Source of the DNA: Rhodamnia argentea
Lineage: Eukaryota > Streptophyta > Magnoliopsida > Myrtales > Myrtaceae
Direction of reading: 5' to 3'
NCBI RefSeq assembly: GCF_020921035.1
Contig: NC_063150.1
Span: forward strand, 31,667,826-31,731,825
Length of the DNA stretch: 64,000 nucleotides
Shown: in pieces, positions 12,789 to 26,200 of the stretch
Layout of the letters: every line of letters begins with the position of its first letter
Position numbering within the stretch: position 1 is the stretch's first letter
Notes under the pieces: generated by a model
The model's database searches: none
Seen by the model: only the letters and a program-made list of their open reading frames with translations
What the model was told of the DNA's origin: nothing
Program-made: the position numbers and the translations under genes

Positions 12789-14512
12789 CGGGAAATAAGT
12801 GAAGCCCGACCGAAACGAGCGATTAATCCTTTTATGGACCGTGAGGATGGACAGTTTGATCTCCTATAGTCGCATGGAATTGCATGGAGGGCGATGCACC
12901 AATCAAAAAGCCCAATTGGCAGTGGACTTCTGGAAGGGATTCGATTTGTCCTTCGGGCTGAGGAGCCGCTGGAAAGGGGCCTCAACTGAAGCGGTTGAGC
13001 AAGTGACAGAGACCAAATGACGTCCGTCATGTGTAATCAATAGTGAAATCTTATTGCTCCTGCTTTCACATGTTTCTTTATTATTTGTATGAGACATTGT
13101 CTTGTGCCCGTAGCTTTTCTGCTTTAGCTTTGTACTGTGCTTGACATGGACACTTTTTGTATGGGCAACGTGACTTGGATAGTGGAGTGGGAAGGGTCAT
13201 CCATGGCCGTTCTCAGAGCGGTTGGTGAGTGCCAAGAGCTTGTAAATACGAGTGAGGAGAGTAGGGATTAGGACGAGTTTTCGTTCGTGCTGAACAAATG
13301 AGGCCAGAGGGAAATGGTCGTGGTCTATTGGAGGGAAGTAACCATGTCTGAGGAAACATGACCATAGTATCACGTTCAACCTCGACTGTTAAGCTGAACG
13401 CTGTGTAACCTGTACCAAAATGCAGTCCCATTGATTTTAAAGCCGTTTGCTTTGGCAGTAATTGGCCAGAGAACCAAAAACAGACGAGGGACTGCCATAA
13501 GAGTGAAGGTTGGAACCCATGTAGTCCATTAGCCTTCCATCCGTACGGACATTATGGCACGTGGAGCTAGGTTAGATTGAGAAGGCGCATGCGTTGTCGC
13601 CGGTGATGCATTAGTTGGTTTTCAAAGACCAATGCGAAACGCGACGAATTTTGGAACAGATAAATCTACATCTGCATGACCGCATTTCCATTTGGGAATG
13701 AAGCCATCTTTTTAGGATAAATCACCTGTTGGTTATTTTGCCCCAAAGAAATTGAATGGAAGAAAAGCAGTTAAGTGAGCGCACGGGTCAAATAAAGTCG
13801 AGTCGGATTGTATTTCCCCTCCCAGCATATTTGACATTGGCTTTCATACCTCCCGTTACTCTAACAGAAAGTCGTGGCTCTGGGTCACTCAATTCTCTGT
13901 GATAGCAAAAGCATCATCAAAGATGCATATATAATACCTTCTCTTACGTTAGCTCCCTGAATCCTGTCCAGAACAAGACCAAGAGTTTGGCATTGCCTGA
14001 ACCATCGTGTCAAAGCTTGCCTTAACAGGACGAAGAATCTTCACAGAAGTTTATAATGACATACTTCAGAGTGGGGAACACACTCAAATCCAAGACCCAC
14101 CTACAAGTTTACAAGGGGCGGCTCGATTTCTTCGTATCAATAGAAATTTAACCCGCTCTACTCTGGAATCTCAATTGAAGTTACTCAGTAACTACTAGAT
14201 CGAACTTTCTTTTCGAACCACAGCAATCTGCCCTTTGCTCACTGCCATCTACAAGGAGCTTCACTAATTTCTGTTCAAGAAATTACCAGAATGGCCCAGA
14301 ACAAAATATTGCATTCGCTTTTCTAATGTTAAGAGAATCATGAATTTATGCAGGACTCTTCCAAAATTTATTTCTATCTGGCGGTCATACTGTTTCTTTT
14401 TCTCTTGAAGTGGGAGACCATTTGGTCCCTTCTTTAACTAAAATATAGAGAAGAATCAAGTGAATCATAAATTGTTCAATGCATATTGATTGAAGTTTGT
14501 CACCATCTTCCT
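12789..14512. other. Convergent intergenic region (3' UTRs of PWWP gene and protease A)
   Basis: The first few hundred bases after 12788 are presumably the PWWP 3' UTR, and the last few hundred before 14513 that of protease copy A on the minus strand. Several ORFs of 60-85 codons occur on both strands, but none shows a domain or a splice partner. No repeat or RNA gene was recognised. Confidence 0.5.
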
Positions 14513-17500
14513 TCAGATATCTAAGTTGGTCTCCTCCGGAACTACAGTCAAAGTGACGAGGCTGTCCTTTGCTCTTCTAACAACAACCTTTATTGGGATC
14601 CCAATTTTGTCCCCCATGATTTCGATTATCTGCCATAAATATATCAGTCAGCAAATCTGGTCATCACAACTCAACAGTTAGCGATAACTTATTACTAAGG
14701 AAGTATGTTAATGCCTGACAGCCTACTCTGTGAATTTTCGTGCAATCTCTATTGTCTAGCTCAAACATAGCAAATTTAAGACCATAATACAGAAAGACAA
14801 TCGATTTAATCTATTAGTGCAGGTGATGGTGCTGTGTAGCTGTCACTATTGTTGTTGTCATCGCCTTTCTAACTGCAGTAAGAGGGAGGAATTTCCTCCT
14901 TTTTTCATGAAAAGCAGACACTTCAATGAACCACAAGAGTGATGCTATACCAATCTAGGAACAAGGAACAAGAAGAAAAAAGGGGAGGGGGAGAGAAAGA
15001 GTTAACCTCAGTGATGCTGCCAACAGGCTTCCCATCAAACTCGATGACTACGTCACCTGGTTGGAAGCCAGCACGATCAGCTGGGGATCCTGGAGTTACC
15101 TAGTAAAGAAAATCAAGAATAATAACAAAGATGATGAACATGAAAATTTACTACTCAGGTATTAACTTCTGCGGAAAGCAAAAGCTATAGTAGTGTCCGC
15201 CTTGAGACAGAGAAACTCATACTCATAGTACTAACAAAAATTAAATAAAAAAAGATCCATATTGATGCAAGATGTACAGGTCACAGTTAGGAATACCCCT
15301 TGATCTTGATAAATTACCACAAACGCAAAGCACATTTACATAGATCCAAGTGATAAGGAAGAAGAAAGAAAAGTGCTTTGTCCAATAATGAAAACTTTAT
15401 CAAACTCCCCAGCATGTCTTTTGTTTAAATGCACTAGAAAGTAATGAAAGTAATAGGCACTTCCACTCCTCATCACTCCGATAATCACGGATGGTGATCA
15501 TGCCAGCAGAAGACAGATCTAAGAGGGTCACGTCGCAATTACTGGAGAAATTGGCATGAGGTATAAATAAAGCATTGTGAATGTAAATCACGATGCTGAC
15601 CATAGACTATCATCTGAAATGTACCAAAGATGTATTGCTATAACAGTAATCTTACAAATTACTGTACCCTGTATGAACATCAAGCTCAAACATATTACAG
15701 TCAACAAACAGGAAGTCCAATCGAGATGCATTGTCATCAATATGTCAAAACGGTTTCAGTTTACTCCCTAAGTCTAAAGCATAGAAAAATTCATGGTACT
15801 GTCTTGACCAAAATCAGTTCTATAAATTTTTTCACTCTCGATATGGTGCAAGTCTGGCTACCTTTCACCAAACCAGTTGCGCCAGCACATTAACAAAGCT
15901 AAAACAAGAAAGAGTTAAAAAAACAAGGTGACATCAGCATCACTTGTATTACACAATAAGTAACTGACATTATTTACTTAGAAGAAGAACAGACCGTCGG
16001 TACAAGAACACCTCCCTCGACATCGGGGAATGCAGGATCTCTTTCCTTGAGCTGAGCGATGATCATCTCATTAAGATCAACCATTTTCAATCCCAGCCAA
16101 GGTCGAATAACTCTCCTGGAGAGATAAAATCAATCACATGAACTTCCACAATGGATGCTTCCATTAGCCACAAAAATGACACTGCCATGTCAATCCATCA
16201 ATTCAAGGGAAACTGAAGTAGGAACAGCTCAACTTAAGTAGAAGAAAAGCACTATATCTTAGTAAAAAATTACCAAGATGTTATAATTGCTTCTAAACAC
16301 AAAAGGCATTTAAAATATGTATCCAATATCATAAAAATAGACGGGGTTTTCACTGGCCAAGAACAAAATCTAATACAAAATTTACTGGCTAATCAAGTAA
16401 GACAGGGTTTCTGACAACTCTCTTACAGAGAACTTAAACAAAGAACCTCTAGAGTCAATAACCATACAAGCTATTGTAAACCGCTATATTGATCCAGATT
16501 AGTAAGATCAGGTTTCCTATCATGACAGTTAATGTGACACCAAACTCCTGCATGATAACAGCTGATGCAAAAAGCAAAAATGCAGCCCTGGCTGGGAATC
16601 CACATACCAGGTTTTAAACGTGTGGGATACTTCAAGTATAAATTCCTTGTGGGAGTGGTGACAATATAGGATAAGTAATAGAAGCAAATCCAGTACTCTT
16701 ATGCAACCGAGATGGCTTAGAAGAGAGAATACTAAAACCGGGAGAATATTGCATCTCAAAACTTCAGATATTGGTGACACAACCATGTGAGAGATAGGAG
16801 AGATCGAGGCATTTTGAAGATGTACATGAACATACCCACTTTTCTTGAAGTGTTCTATTATTTTCGAAACTGAATCGATTGGTACAGCAAAACTCAATCC
16901 GTCTGCACCTAACACTTTCATTATATTAACGCCAACAACTTCTCCATCAATATTAACAAGAGGCCCTCCAGAATTTCCCTGCATATTAATTGGAAGCAAT
17001 TTTACGTTACAAAACACGTCACTGTTTCATGTCCTAGAAAAGTACGATATTATGTACATAAAGTAAGCACTAGCATCAAAGCTGTAACAGCAAGCATAAG
17101 TCTGAAAAGCCAAAAGAGTAAGACAGGCCATATAAATAAAAAGATTCTTCACACCTTTTCAGCCATTTCCATCAGCGGACAACTAGCTGAAATTATAAAC
17201 GCAGATGCGCTATTTTAGGGTACATCTGATGAAAATCACTTCCCACAATTTGGACTCTAACAAGCTAATCACAAAACTTTATTACACTAACTTCACTATT
17301 TCTGGTGTCTACCTTATGGAAAAAACATAAAAATATGTGATGCTGTATATTACTAGTTATATATCAAGTCCTCAAACAAAGTGCATAACCAGCCATCATT
17401 TCTGGGCCCTTGTTCACAAAACCTCCCACAAGCACTCTCTCCCACTCATGCATGTTGCGGGAAAAGTAAATGGACCATCTTACCGCATTGATTGCACAAT

Positions 17501-19739
17501 CAGTCTGTAAATATTCTCTTCGCATTCCTCCAAGACCCAGATCACTGCTTTTGCGGTCTACGCAACTAGATGCAGGTGAAAAAAATGCAAAAGCAAATAG
17601 TGGTGAGTGTGCTATAAATCATTTACTTACATATACAAAAAGAAGAACAGAGAATATAAGATCTCATGGCAGGGATTATCAGGTAAACAAGAATTCTGTA
17701 CTTAAATTTAAAAAAAAAAAAGAGAGAGAGAGAGAGAGAAAACAAAAATAGAAGTACCTGACAATGCCAGCCGTAACAGTATTTTGAAGGGAAAGAGGAC
17801 AGCCCATTGCTACCACCCAGTCTCCAGGTCGAAGTTTGCCCGAAGAGCCAAGTTTTGCTGTTGGAAGAGGAACCTTTGAATTGATTTTTACAATGGCAAT
17901 GTCAGAATGCATATCCGCATTGACAACAGTACCCTCAAATGTTCGACCATCTTGCAGAGTTACCGCAACCTGAGAATTATCACAAACATCAACCTAAAGG
18001 AACAACTATATCACAATTTCTATACGCTCTCGTATGAAAATAAAGTATCTGACATACTCCAAATTTTTCAGAGGCAAGATAATTACGGACCTCTTATATA
18101 GCTAAAGTTTGTGATAGCTCACGCATTGATACTCCAGCATATAGTCTTGGAGAATAGCGGGGAAAAAGATTAAAAATAGGAGTCAAGACATGGTAAAACT
18201 CGTAGTAACACTACTTTTAAGGTGACATGTAAGAAAACCACCTCTTGCAGAGCGCTTTTCTCTTCACTTAATATGGTTTAGCAAGTTCCATGAGAGGTTT
18301 TAGTAAAATAATTAAGCATTTGAGATAAACAAGCTGCAGAAAATACAATATCCAAATTCTAACATCAGAAGCACCAGTAATAAAGTACATTTACATGGCC
18401 AGCAAAGCAATGGTGATTCAACAGAGAAGTTATGAGTAATGGAAGAAATATTTGCTAACACTTCCAATGCAATGTACTTCAAAAACAAGACGTAACAAGT
18501 ATGAACAGAGCCAGAGATGATAATATTCTATCGCTGGAAACTGAAATGTTATGGCAAGACGGGCTAAATGAAACGAAACGAACCTTGCCTTTAGATGAAG
18601 AGCGAAATCCGTGGAAATCAACCACAACATGAGCACAGGTTAAAATCGTACCGTCCTTGTTGATTATAGTTCCAGATCCTATACTCTTTCCGGTGGTAAT
18701 GCTGTGGAAACCTTTCAAATAGGGAAATGCAGAGAAAATAGAGTACGCATCACGATGGTGAACAACGAGACAAGTAATGAAAACTAACAGGAGAGAGCAT
18801 ACCCTGCGGAACAGATAAATTTACAACTGCAGGACCAACCCTAGCAGCTGCATTTGCAATGGTGTCCCTCCCCAAACATTGAGGACACGGTTTCGGACTT
18901 TCGCTGGCATCAGCAGGCACTTCTTTCTTTACGTCATCAGGCAGAGCAGGAATGGCGCTAAATGAGAATGTCGGAAGAATACCTACAATTCTCAAAATGA
19001 ATACGGTGAGAGTGCGAAAGAGTTCATTCAATACAAAATGTTGTCAAGAAGAAAATCAAACTGTCAATGTAGATTGAACCACAGGCCGAGAACTGACCAG
19101 ATTGCAAATGATCCCAGGAAAGAAAAGCTGGGCGAGAGTTTATTATCTGGCCAATACGCCGCGGTCCCTCCAGTTGTTTACGCAAGGGCCCGGAAATCCC
19201 AATCGATAACTCCGGCTCTAGACGTAAATTCGAATCGTCAGCCTTAGACAATCACTTATACACCAGACCAGGAAAAGGACGAGAAACAGAGATTTCGCAG
19301 GGACATATCAGGAGAAAAACAAAATCGGCATGGCAAAACAATAACTAGACGAAAGCTAGCGAGCCCAAAAGACTTCTGAAGCCACGCAATACAAGACTTC
19401 CGTTTTCAGCTGAAAACAGAAATTGCTACATGCTTCACCTCCAACTCCATACCATTCAGAGCACGAGAGAAGACTTCGAGAAAAAAAAAGGAACCAGAAA
19501 GACAACAAGCGGATAACAAACGGCAGACTCACTGTCATCAGGATCGGCGTTCGCCAATGCAACACCGGAACCGGCGACGGCGACTGCAGCGATGCGGATA
19601 CTCCTCTGAACACGGAGGAGGAAAACGCAAGCAAAGAATTTTCCCCGGTCAGACGAAGCAAAGCGAAGCGAAAAGGAGATCCACGACACGATTCGCAGGA
19701 GTTGGGATTTCGGAAGTGGATTACCAGCGAGAGTCTCAT
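14513..19739 (-). CDS. DEGP14: HtrA/Deg serine protease, Do-like 14 type, copy A (387 aa)
   Basis: Ten exons on the minus strand: 19739-19725, 19605-19533, 18982-18803, 18711-18584, 17969-17758, 17565-17484, 16978-16836, 16115-15995, 15099-15007, 14629-14513. All introns are GT-AG and all phases agree. Exon 1 is only 15 nt (MRLSL). The trypsin-like domain carries the triad His117 (TCAHVV), Asp155 (HSDIAI) and Ser233 (GNSGGP). A linker with RPWLGLKMV leads to a C-terminal PDZ domain (about 279-380; [14 protein letters not shown]). The family degrades misfolded proteins without ATP as oligomers. The plant Do-like 14 and animal HTRA2 relatives suggest an organellar (mitochondrial) or cytosolic site, which the short basic N-terminus allows but does not prove. 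It is the most canonical of the three copies here. It lies downstream of the H2A gene on the same strand. Confidence 0.9.
17702..17741. repeat. A-run and (GA)n microsatellite in protease A intron
   Basis: A run of A followed by about ten GA units lies in the intron just downstream (minus strand) of protease A exon 5. Read on the minus strand it gives CT repeats near the 5' splice site. It is non-coding. Confidence 0.8.
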
Positions 19740-20455
19740 GAGGAGTTCGCGATTCGGAATCACGAGCCCCCGGGTCCACCTGCAGCCGCAGCTTCGCGAG
19801 AGTGCGTTGCAGAGCCCTCTATGTTTTGAAAAGCCCTCCTAAACCTCTCTCTCTCTCTCTCTCTGTGCAAGGGCAAAGAAGAAAGTGCGCGCACGTATAA
19901 CCAACTGATTAAGCTTATAAGGAAAAAAAAAATTGTCTTAGTTTTTCCGATTTCCTGACGTTTTGGAAAGAAAAAAAAAATACCATTGAACCATAATTGC
20001 CTCAACCTTAATCTCATATTCACGAACGATATAACGCGAGATGTGGGCGTCTAAATTGGACAGAACACCAAACTTTGTTAAAGACAAAAGCCCATTTCAG
20101 CCCAACGTTAGTACATCATTGATAGAACTGCTTAATTTGGCACGTGTGTATACATATTTAACACTAATTTCCTCGTGATTAAACAATATATCCAGATTTG
20201 AAAGAGAAAATCCCACCAAAAAAAGATTCTAGCTGTAGAGACCCAGTAAAACAAGAGGCATTAGATTCAGATGATGGACATTTTACATCTTCCTCTTATG
20301 CGCTAAAGTGGGAATTATCATCCAAAAGACAACCTAACATAAAACTAAGCCTAATCTCTCTGCACATAAACGATAATACCCAAACTGTCCACCCAAAAAA
20401 CAGGCCATTTACAAAAACACCCCCCCATCCCGAACCCCGAGGCGAAGAATTTGTC
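19740..20455. other. Promoter/leader region of protease A and H2A 3' flank
   Basis: A (CT)n run at about 19844-19863 lies about 110 nt upstream (minus strand) of the protease A start. As read on the mRNA strand it is a GA run, common in plant leaders. The rest up to 20455 holds the H2A 3' UTR. Open frames on the plus strand in this stretch are antisense shadows. Confidence 0.45.
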
Positions 20456-21221
20456 TCAGGCCTTGGCCGGAGATTTGGGCTGAGACGCCTTGGGGGCGTC
20501 GGAGGAGGTTTTCTTGGGCAGCAAGACGGGGTTGATGTTGGGCAGCACGCCGCCGCTTGCGATGGTCACTCCTTTCAGCAACTTCCCCAGCTCCTCGTCG
20601 TTCCTCACCGCCAACAGCACGTGACGCGGGTTGATCCGGGTCTTCTTGTTGTCCCGTGCCGCATTCCCCGCCAGCTCTAGCACCTGCGTAATGAAACACG
20701 ATTCATCACTTCTCTCCAGCAGTTGAATGGGTTTAGCCTCAGAGTCAATGTAGTAAACACGGAACGTATGGGCAGCGCGATGCTATTGTTAAGAAATGCA
20801 AGTTTTTGAATTAGTAAAATGGCAACTCTCGGATCCACGAATTGGAAACAAGGCGTACATGATGAACATGCAGATAAAAGTGCTCAAGATGCTCATAACA
20901 TTTGATGAAAACAAACGCGAAGTACACTTTCCTGTTTCGCGCTAGCACGGTTCGCATATACTACTTTCTCGGGAGCCAAACGAGAAAATGCCAGGACACA
21001 ACTCCATCGAACACTAAAATCGGAAAAATTACCTCGGCGGCCAAGTACTCGAGGACAGCGGCGAGGTATATCGGAGCTCCGGTGCCGGTGCGCTGGGCGT
21101 AGCGGCCCTGCTTGAGGAAACGGGCGATGCGGCCGACGGGGAACTGGAGGCCGGCTTTGATGGACTTGGAAACCGCCTTCTTCCTCTCTCTCCTCCTTCC
21201 TCCAGCGCCCCTGGCCTCCAT
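20456..21221 (-). CDS. Histone H2A (H2A.W-like), two exons, 138 aa
   Basis: Exons 21221-21033 and 20683-20456 are joined in phase 0 within the ...[14 protein letters not shown]... block. The histone fold is complete: [20 protein letters not shown], then [19 protein letters not shown], then [20 protein letters not shown] and the acidic-patch residues [10 protein letters not shown]. The tail reads [15 protein letters not shown] followed by a Ser/Pro/Lys segment ending [17 protein letters not shown] plus an SPxK-type tail is the pattern of plant H2A.W, which marks heterochromatin and whose tail contacts linker DNA. Here the motif is SPAK rather than SPKK. There is no SQ[ED]F end, so it is not H2A.X. 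The ATG at 21221 is chosen because the open frame upstream matches no histone. A TATA box lies about 100 nt upstream. Confidence 0.93.
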
Positions 21222-21320
21222 TCCTGGTTCCGAAGATGGTGCAATCTGAAGACGACAGCAACGGAGCTTTCTGGGTTTCTCGTTGGGCGGAGATGTGCGA
21301 AAGCGACGGTGACAGGAGCA

Positions 21321-21326
21321 TTTATA
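21321..21326 (-). promoter_or_regulatory. TATA box of the H2A gene
   Basis: TATAAA on the minus strand lies about 100 nt upstream of the H2A ATG. Just upstream of it the minus strand reads GATCCGCC, one base off the plant histone octamer (GATCCGCG in this orientation), which supports a histone promoter. This is motif evidence only. Confidence 0.6.
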
Positions 21327-21329
21327 AGA

Positions 21330-23292
21330 GCGGCGGATCAGACGGTGACATTTTGATGGTGGTGACACGCTGGCAATCCGTGCGGGGCTTTGCTTTTGGT
21401 GTCGGGGGTGTTGATCCAAGGGTTACAAACGCGCCGCGCTGGCAATCTGAGGGACTCGATCGTCTGAGATTGAACCTGAATTTAATCTGTTCGCCTTTAA
21501 TTTTAAGCGCGCTTAAACACTTTCGCTTGTACGACCAAAAAAAAAAAACACTTGCCGTTTTCCTCTCAAATAAGCGCGCTTAAAGCCATCAATAATATTT
21601 GGGAAATGTTCAAATAATGATGTCAAGTGCCCTCATTTTCTCATAAAAAAAATTTGAAGTGGATTTTGTAAAAACCCGAAATGTCTTATTTTTTTCAAAT
21701 AAAATCTTGAAGTGGCCATAGCTGTTTCAAATAAGAGTCGGACCTCATCGATTGGTCGATCGGTCAAACATTCCGACCGATCAAGCGCATTTTCGTGAAA
21801 ATACAATTTCAACTTAATTTTTAGTTAAACTAAATTAAGATTAAAATTGTAAAAGTTATAAAAAAAAAAAAAGGAGATACAGGCAAGAAGGGGCTACACT
21901 CCCACTTGTGGCCGCCGCCCTAACGTCAGTGGGACGAAGGCGATGGCTGTCGGGGTTGCTAGCCCTCACCGTAACGATTCAGGAACTATACCTCATTATT
22001 TACTTCTTTATATGGTTTTTACTTTTTTTAATTTCCTTAACTTTTTGCCATCCTTTATTTTTTATTTGCCGAAATGTTAGTAGCCAACCTAACTTAACAG
22101 ACATAGTAGCTTCCAAGATTTTTGTAAACATATTTAATTTTTATACATAGGCATCTCAAGCTCTTCATAAAACACCTTAACTTCCAATTCTTGTGCACAT
22201 TCAAAATTTACGATGTTTACCATACGACTACCTCACCGATTTCCCACACTCCTTAACCTTCCTTTCCTTTGAACACTCAAAATTTGGAAGGTTACATCAT
22301 AGCTATTGTATCGTGCTACCCACCTCTACCCAACATAAAAATTCATGCACCACATTATACATTAGATCAAAATTCAGGATCATTTATGTCATTTTTCATA
22401 ATAAAGGCATGGTGAGTGAAATGTTTGAGCAAAAGATTGAATAGGATAATCACATGATGATATGTCAGGAACGATATCATATCCAAGCCGTATGAAGGAA
22501 ACGAATTAGTAGCAATGAGCTAAAACCTTATTTCAACACAAAAGGTAGAAATGGCAAGAAATGCAAACTCAGCCTTCCCTACAAACTTAGGACCTTAAGA
22601 TTTTGGAAAGAGATTAGTGCGTTGAAAGTCTTAAAACTTGTCACGAAAAAGAATTTGAATCTTAAAATTTTTTAAAAATGCAATCAAGTACTAAAACTTG
22701 TCGAAAAGTATAATTAAGTCCTAAAACTTCTAAAACTTGTCGAATGGGTAAAATTGAGTCCCTTTGTTGATTGCGTTTTTTGCAAATTTTAGAACTCGAT
22801 TGCACTTTAGAGACAAGTTTTAGGACTCCCAGTGCATTTTTCCCTTTTAAAAATGACTCGTTTTCCGAATCTTGTGGTTGAGTTAGGATTTCCTTTTTTT
22901 CTCGGTGCTGCCTCGAGTGATTTCAGGCTCATTGGGCAAGACCACTGCATGAAAGGAGTTTTCGAATCACCTTGGGTTTCAAGTTGACGTTTTCAGAATG
23001 CTGTTCGAAGTAGCTGCACGAGATTCTCGTCGAGCGAATGTCGGTTCCATTTTAGGTTGTGCTGAGGCTTGAATTGTAAAGTTTCAACACATGGACAGTA
23101 CTGAATCACTTGCAAACACAGAGTAATCACATTACATTCTTCTCGTGGGATCGAGGTTCTTTCGCGGCAAGATACATGCCGCATTATTGTCCTCTCGGGT
23201 TCCACGGTGAACAGATCACTTGGACTTCTACTGTACTGCACATAACTATGCACTTATCAAAGTCGAGATCAAAGTGGGGGCTTCCGATCGGT
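21330..23292. other. Spacer between H2A promoter and protease B 3' end
   Basis: No gene is supported. The stretch is AT-rich with homopolymers. A MITE fragment at about 22610-22850 is related to 5740-6335. From about 23060 onward the sequence is the 3' flank of protease B; it is shared with the 3' flank of protease C, now scattered at 29319-29441, 32931-32977 and 43364 onward. An open frame at 21908-22150 is hydrophobic and low complexity, and I do not accept it as a gene. Confidence 0.5.
22610..22850. repeat. MITE fragment related to 5740-6335
   Basis: It shares the phrases GACAAGTTTTAGGACT and AATTAAGTCCTAAAACTT (direct and inverted) with the repeats at 5740-6335, and the two ends are partly inverted copies of each other. 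It is non-coding and the borders are approximate. Confidence 0.5.
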
Positions 23293-26200
23293 CTACGATC
23301 TCGCGACACCTTTCTCCTGGAAAGTTATGGTCAGAGGAACCGAAGCATCCATGCCATCCCTGGCTCTCTCCACAAGTACCTGGACAGGTGCGCCGGATCT
23401 CTCCCCCATAGCATCCATCATCTGCAACAAGTTGGCGAATCAAGCACTTCAGTTCTCATTTTCGATAACGATGACTAACCGAATAAGTCGGAGAGCTGAA
23501 GTTCAGCTGCCATCGCAAACTGTAAGTGAAAGTTCACTTTCTTTCTTTGTTCTGCATCCATCACTAATCTGTAATTTATCTTCTTTTCCTTCATCATGTA
23601 CCGTCCAAGATTCCTCATCTTGAAACTATTGTTGATCACAGTTCATGTAGAGAGTGACAAGCCTTTGAAACCTTTCTCATGTCTCATCAAGGGTAGGCCG
23701 ACATAAATTAAAACGAGCGCAATTCATTCCAATGAATGCGTTATACACTTCCTGTGATCTTTGATAAAAATTCCAGTGGTGCCGTCTATTATTTGCTGAA
23801 TGCACCAAGTAAACGACTTTGGAATCAAAATTGATACTTGTTAGATAAAAAAATCTTTCACCTCTTTGATGTTTCGAACTGGTTTTCCATTAAGTTCCAC
23901 AACGACATCGCCGGTTTGAATGCCGGCACGATCAGCAGGGGATCCTTTTATTACCTGACGGAGATAAGAACATATGAGGAACTGGCAATGTTGACAAATA
24001 AGAAGCATGCATGAACTAAAAAGGCTAGCTTGAACAGTTTTACGAGAAGGGAAGAGAAGGAGGACATTTCCAGATTTGCCGAAGGAGGAATAAGAAAAGC
24101 TGTACCTTTAGTACAAAGACACCAACATCTATAGCGTTAGGAAACTTGTGGTAACTTTGTTTAAGTGCTTCGAAGTTGTTCTCACAGATGTTCCACATAA
24201 TCCATCCGAAATCAGGTTGTATATCCCTCCTGCCACAAGTTACTATCTGTTACCTAGGTAGAAAATTACCAATAGAAAAATTCATAACAACAGTTTACAT
24301 ATCAAGCAGGTTTGGGGCACCAAAATAGAACTTACTGAAAATTCTGGAAGGGCTTTATAATAGCTGATATGAAATCAACCGGTACAGCAAAGCTCACTCC
24401 AGATGCTTTGACCGGCTTCACAGTCTCAACATTGACTCCAACTACTTCTCCATCAACATTGCAAAGAGGACCCCCGGAATTTCCCTTCACAAACAAAGAA
24501 ACGATGGCAACTTATTGTCAAGTTAAAGAGCATACCATAGTTATGCCGAAAGAGCTAGCTTAAGTTGGACAGAGAAGTGCATGCATGTTAATTTACCATC
24601 AATGCAGTCACAGCTTCCTATTTGATTAGACTGTATTATGTACGGCCTACGATTCCGCAGCATAAACATCTATGCGACGAAAGGTGGTGGGCAAAATTTC
24701 ACAGATAGGCGGTCCACTAATGACGAGATATGCAATCCCCCTTTTTCATTTCTCACACTTCTAGAGAGCCTCGAGTAGCATCACACCTCTCTGTTAGCTA
24801 GACTTACTTTACCCGCATGACTATTTGCCATTATAATTCCTGTTCTTCCGACATTGATGTAACACAACTCTAGGAGGTTGACCAGAACTGGTATCCCCGG
24901 TATAGCAGTCACGGCACTGAGTCTGGTCTAGTATTATTAACATTGCATGTATGAATGCAACAGCAAAAGGAAACGCAAACCCATCACAGACAGGCAGGCA
25001 GGCAAATACAGGCATTATTCCATCTTACAAGATTGATTGCACAATCAGTTTGTAGATACTCCATCATTCCTCCACGGCTCAAATCATGGCTCGTGCGATG
25101 AACACCGCTATGTTAAGTAAAGGAAGAGGGAAAGAACTGTCACTTTAAGTGGCAATGATAATTTATAGAAGGAAACAAAGACTTTGACAAAAAATAATTG
25201 CTTGGTTACAGTGTATGTACAAGCTGAATGACCTGATAATCCCGAGCGTAACAGTGTGTTGAAGGGAAAGTGGACAGCCCATGGCTATTGCCCAGTCTCC
25301 AGGACGAAGCTTACTTGATGAGCCAACTTTTGCTGCCGAAAGGGGAGAAGGTGGTTTTTCAATCTTTATAATGGCAATGTCAAGATCCACATAAGCATCA
25401 ACAACTTGGCCTACAAGGTCTTTCTCGGCTTCTTGCAAACGTACAACAACCTGCGACATTCTTTCTGTAAGCCAAGAGCCCAGGACTATCCATGATTAAA
25501 TTCGTGACAACTTAAATCCTTACATACAAGTAGTCACCGTCCATGATTAAATCCGTGAGTTTCATCTGGTTTTGGACTTTCTTCCAGGTAAGTTTTTTTA
25601 TTTTTTTTTTTTGCAGCACATTTATATTCGAGAACAAAACTGAAGATAACCCAAAGTCACAGAAAGGCCAGATAAGTAATACTGGTAAAAGAAAATGAAA
25701 ATTCTGGCACTTCGAGTTACATCCGAGGAAGCAATATGGGCATGCAAATCTCCAACAATCATGCAGAAGCTGGTAGAGATATGTTGTTTATGCCTTCAGT
25801 TACATGCTTATGTGCAGAGAAATAGGATGACAATATATTGAGCAAAGTCAAATGCCAACTAATCTGACAAAGTGGTGCTCTTTCCGATCCTCAACTATAT
25901 GTGCAGGTTACATCTCTACATCAAGCTCAAGATAATATCATCAGTTCCAAGATCATGTGGTAGAGAAGAAAACAAAGTGAAAAACTTGAACTCAGGCCAG
26001 AGAGTTTGGACAGCAAAGTACATCCTCAGACACCAACCTCCAGATCGGCTGAGTAGTCCACGTTTGTTGTGCCGAAGACAACATGAGCACATGTTAAAAT
26101 GTAGCCATCCTTATGAATAGCAGTTCCAGAACCCATCTCCCCATCAACGTCTGATCAGCAAGACAAGGAGACTTCTTAGACTAGCACAAAAGGAAAAAAA

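Noticed and set aside
19456..19779. Single long first exon for protease A in the frame of 19779
   Set aside because: No ATG exists in that frame before the stop at 19821-19819, while a strong acceptor at 19606 and a matching upstream micro-exon give a complete start.
19423..19842. 139-codon plus-strand ORF
   Set aside because: Antisense to the first exons of protease A; no domain, basic low-complexity sequence.
20198..20680. 160-codon plus-strand ORF
   Set aside because: Antisense to H2A exon 2 and its 3' UTR.
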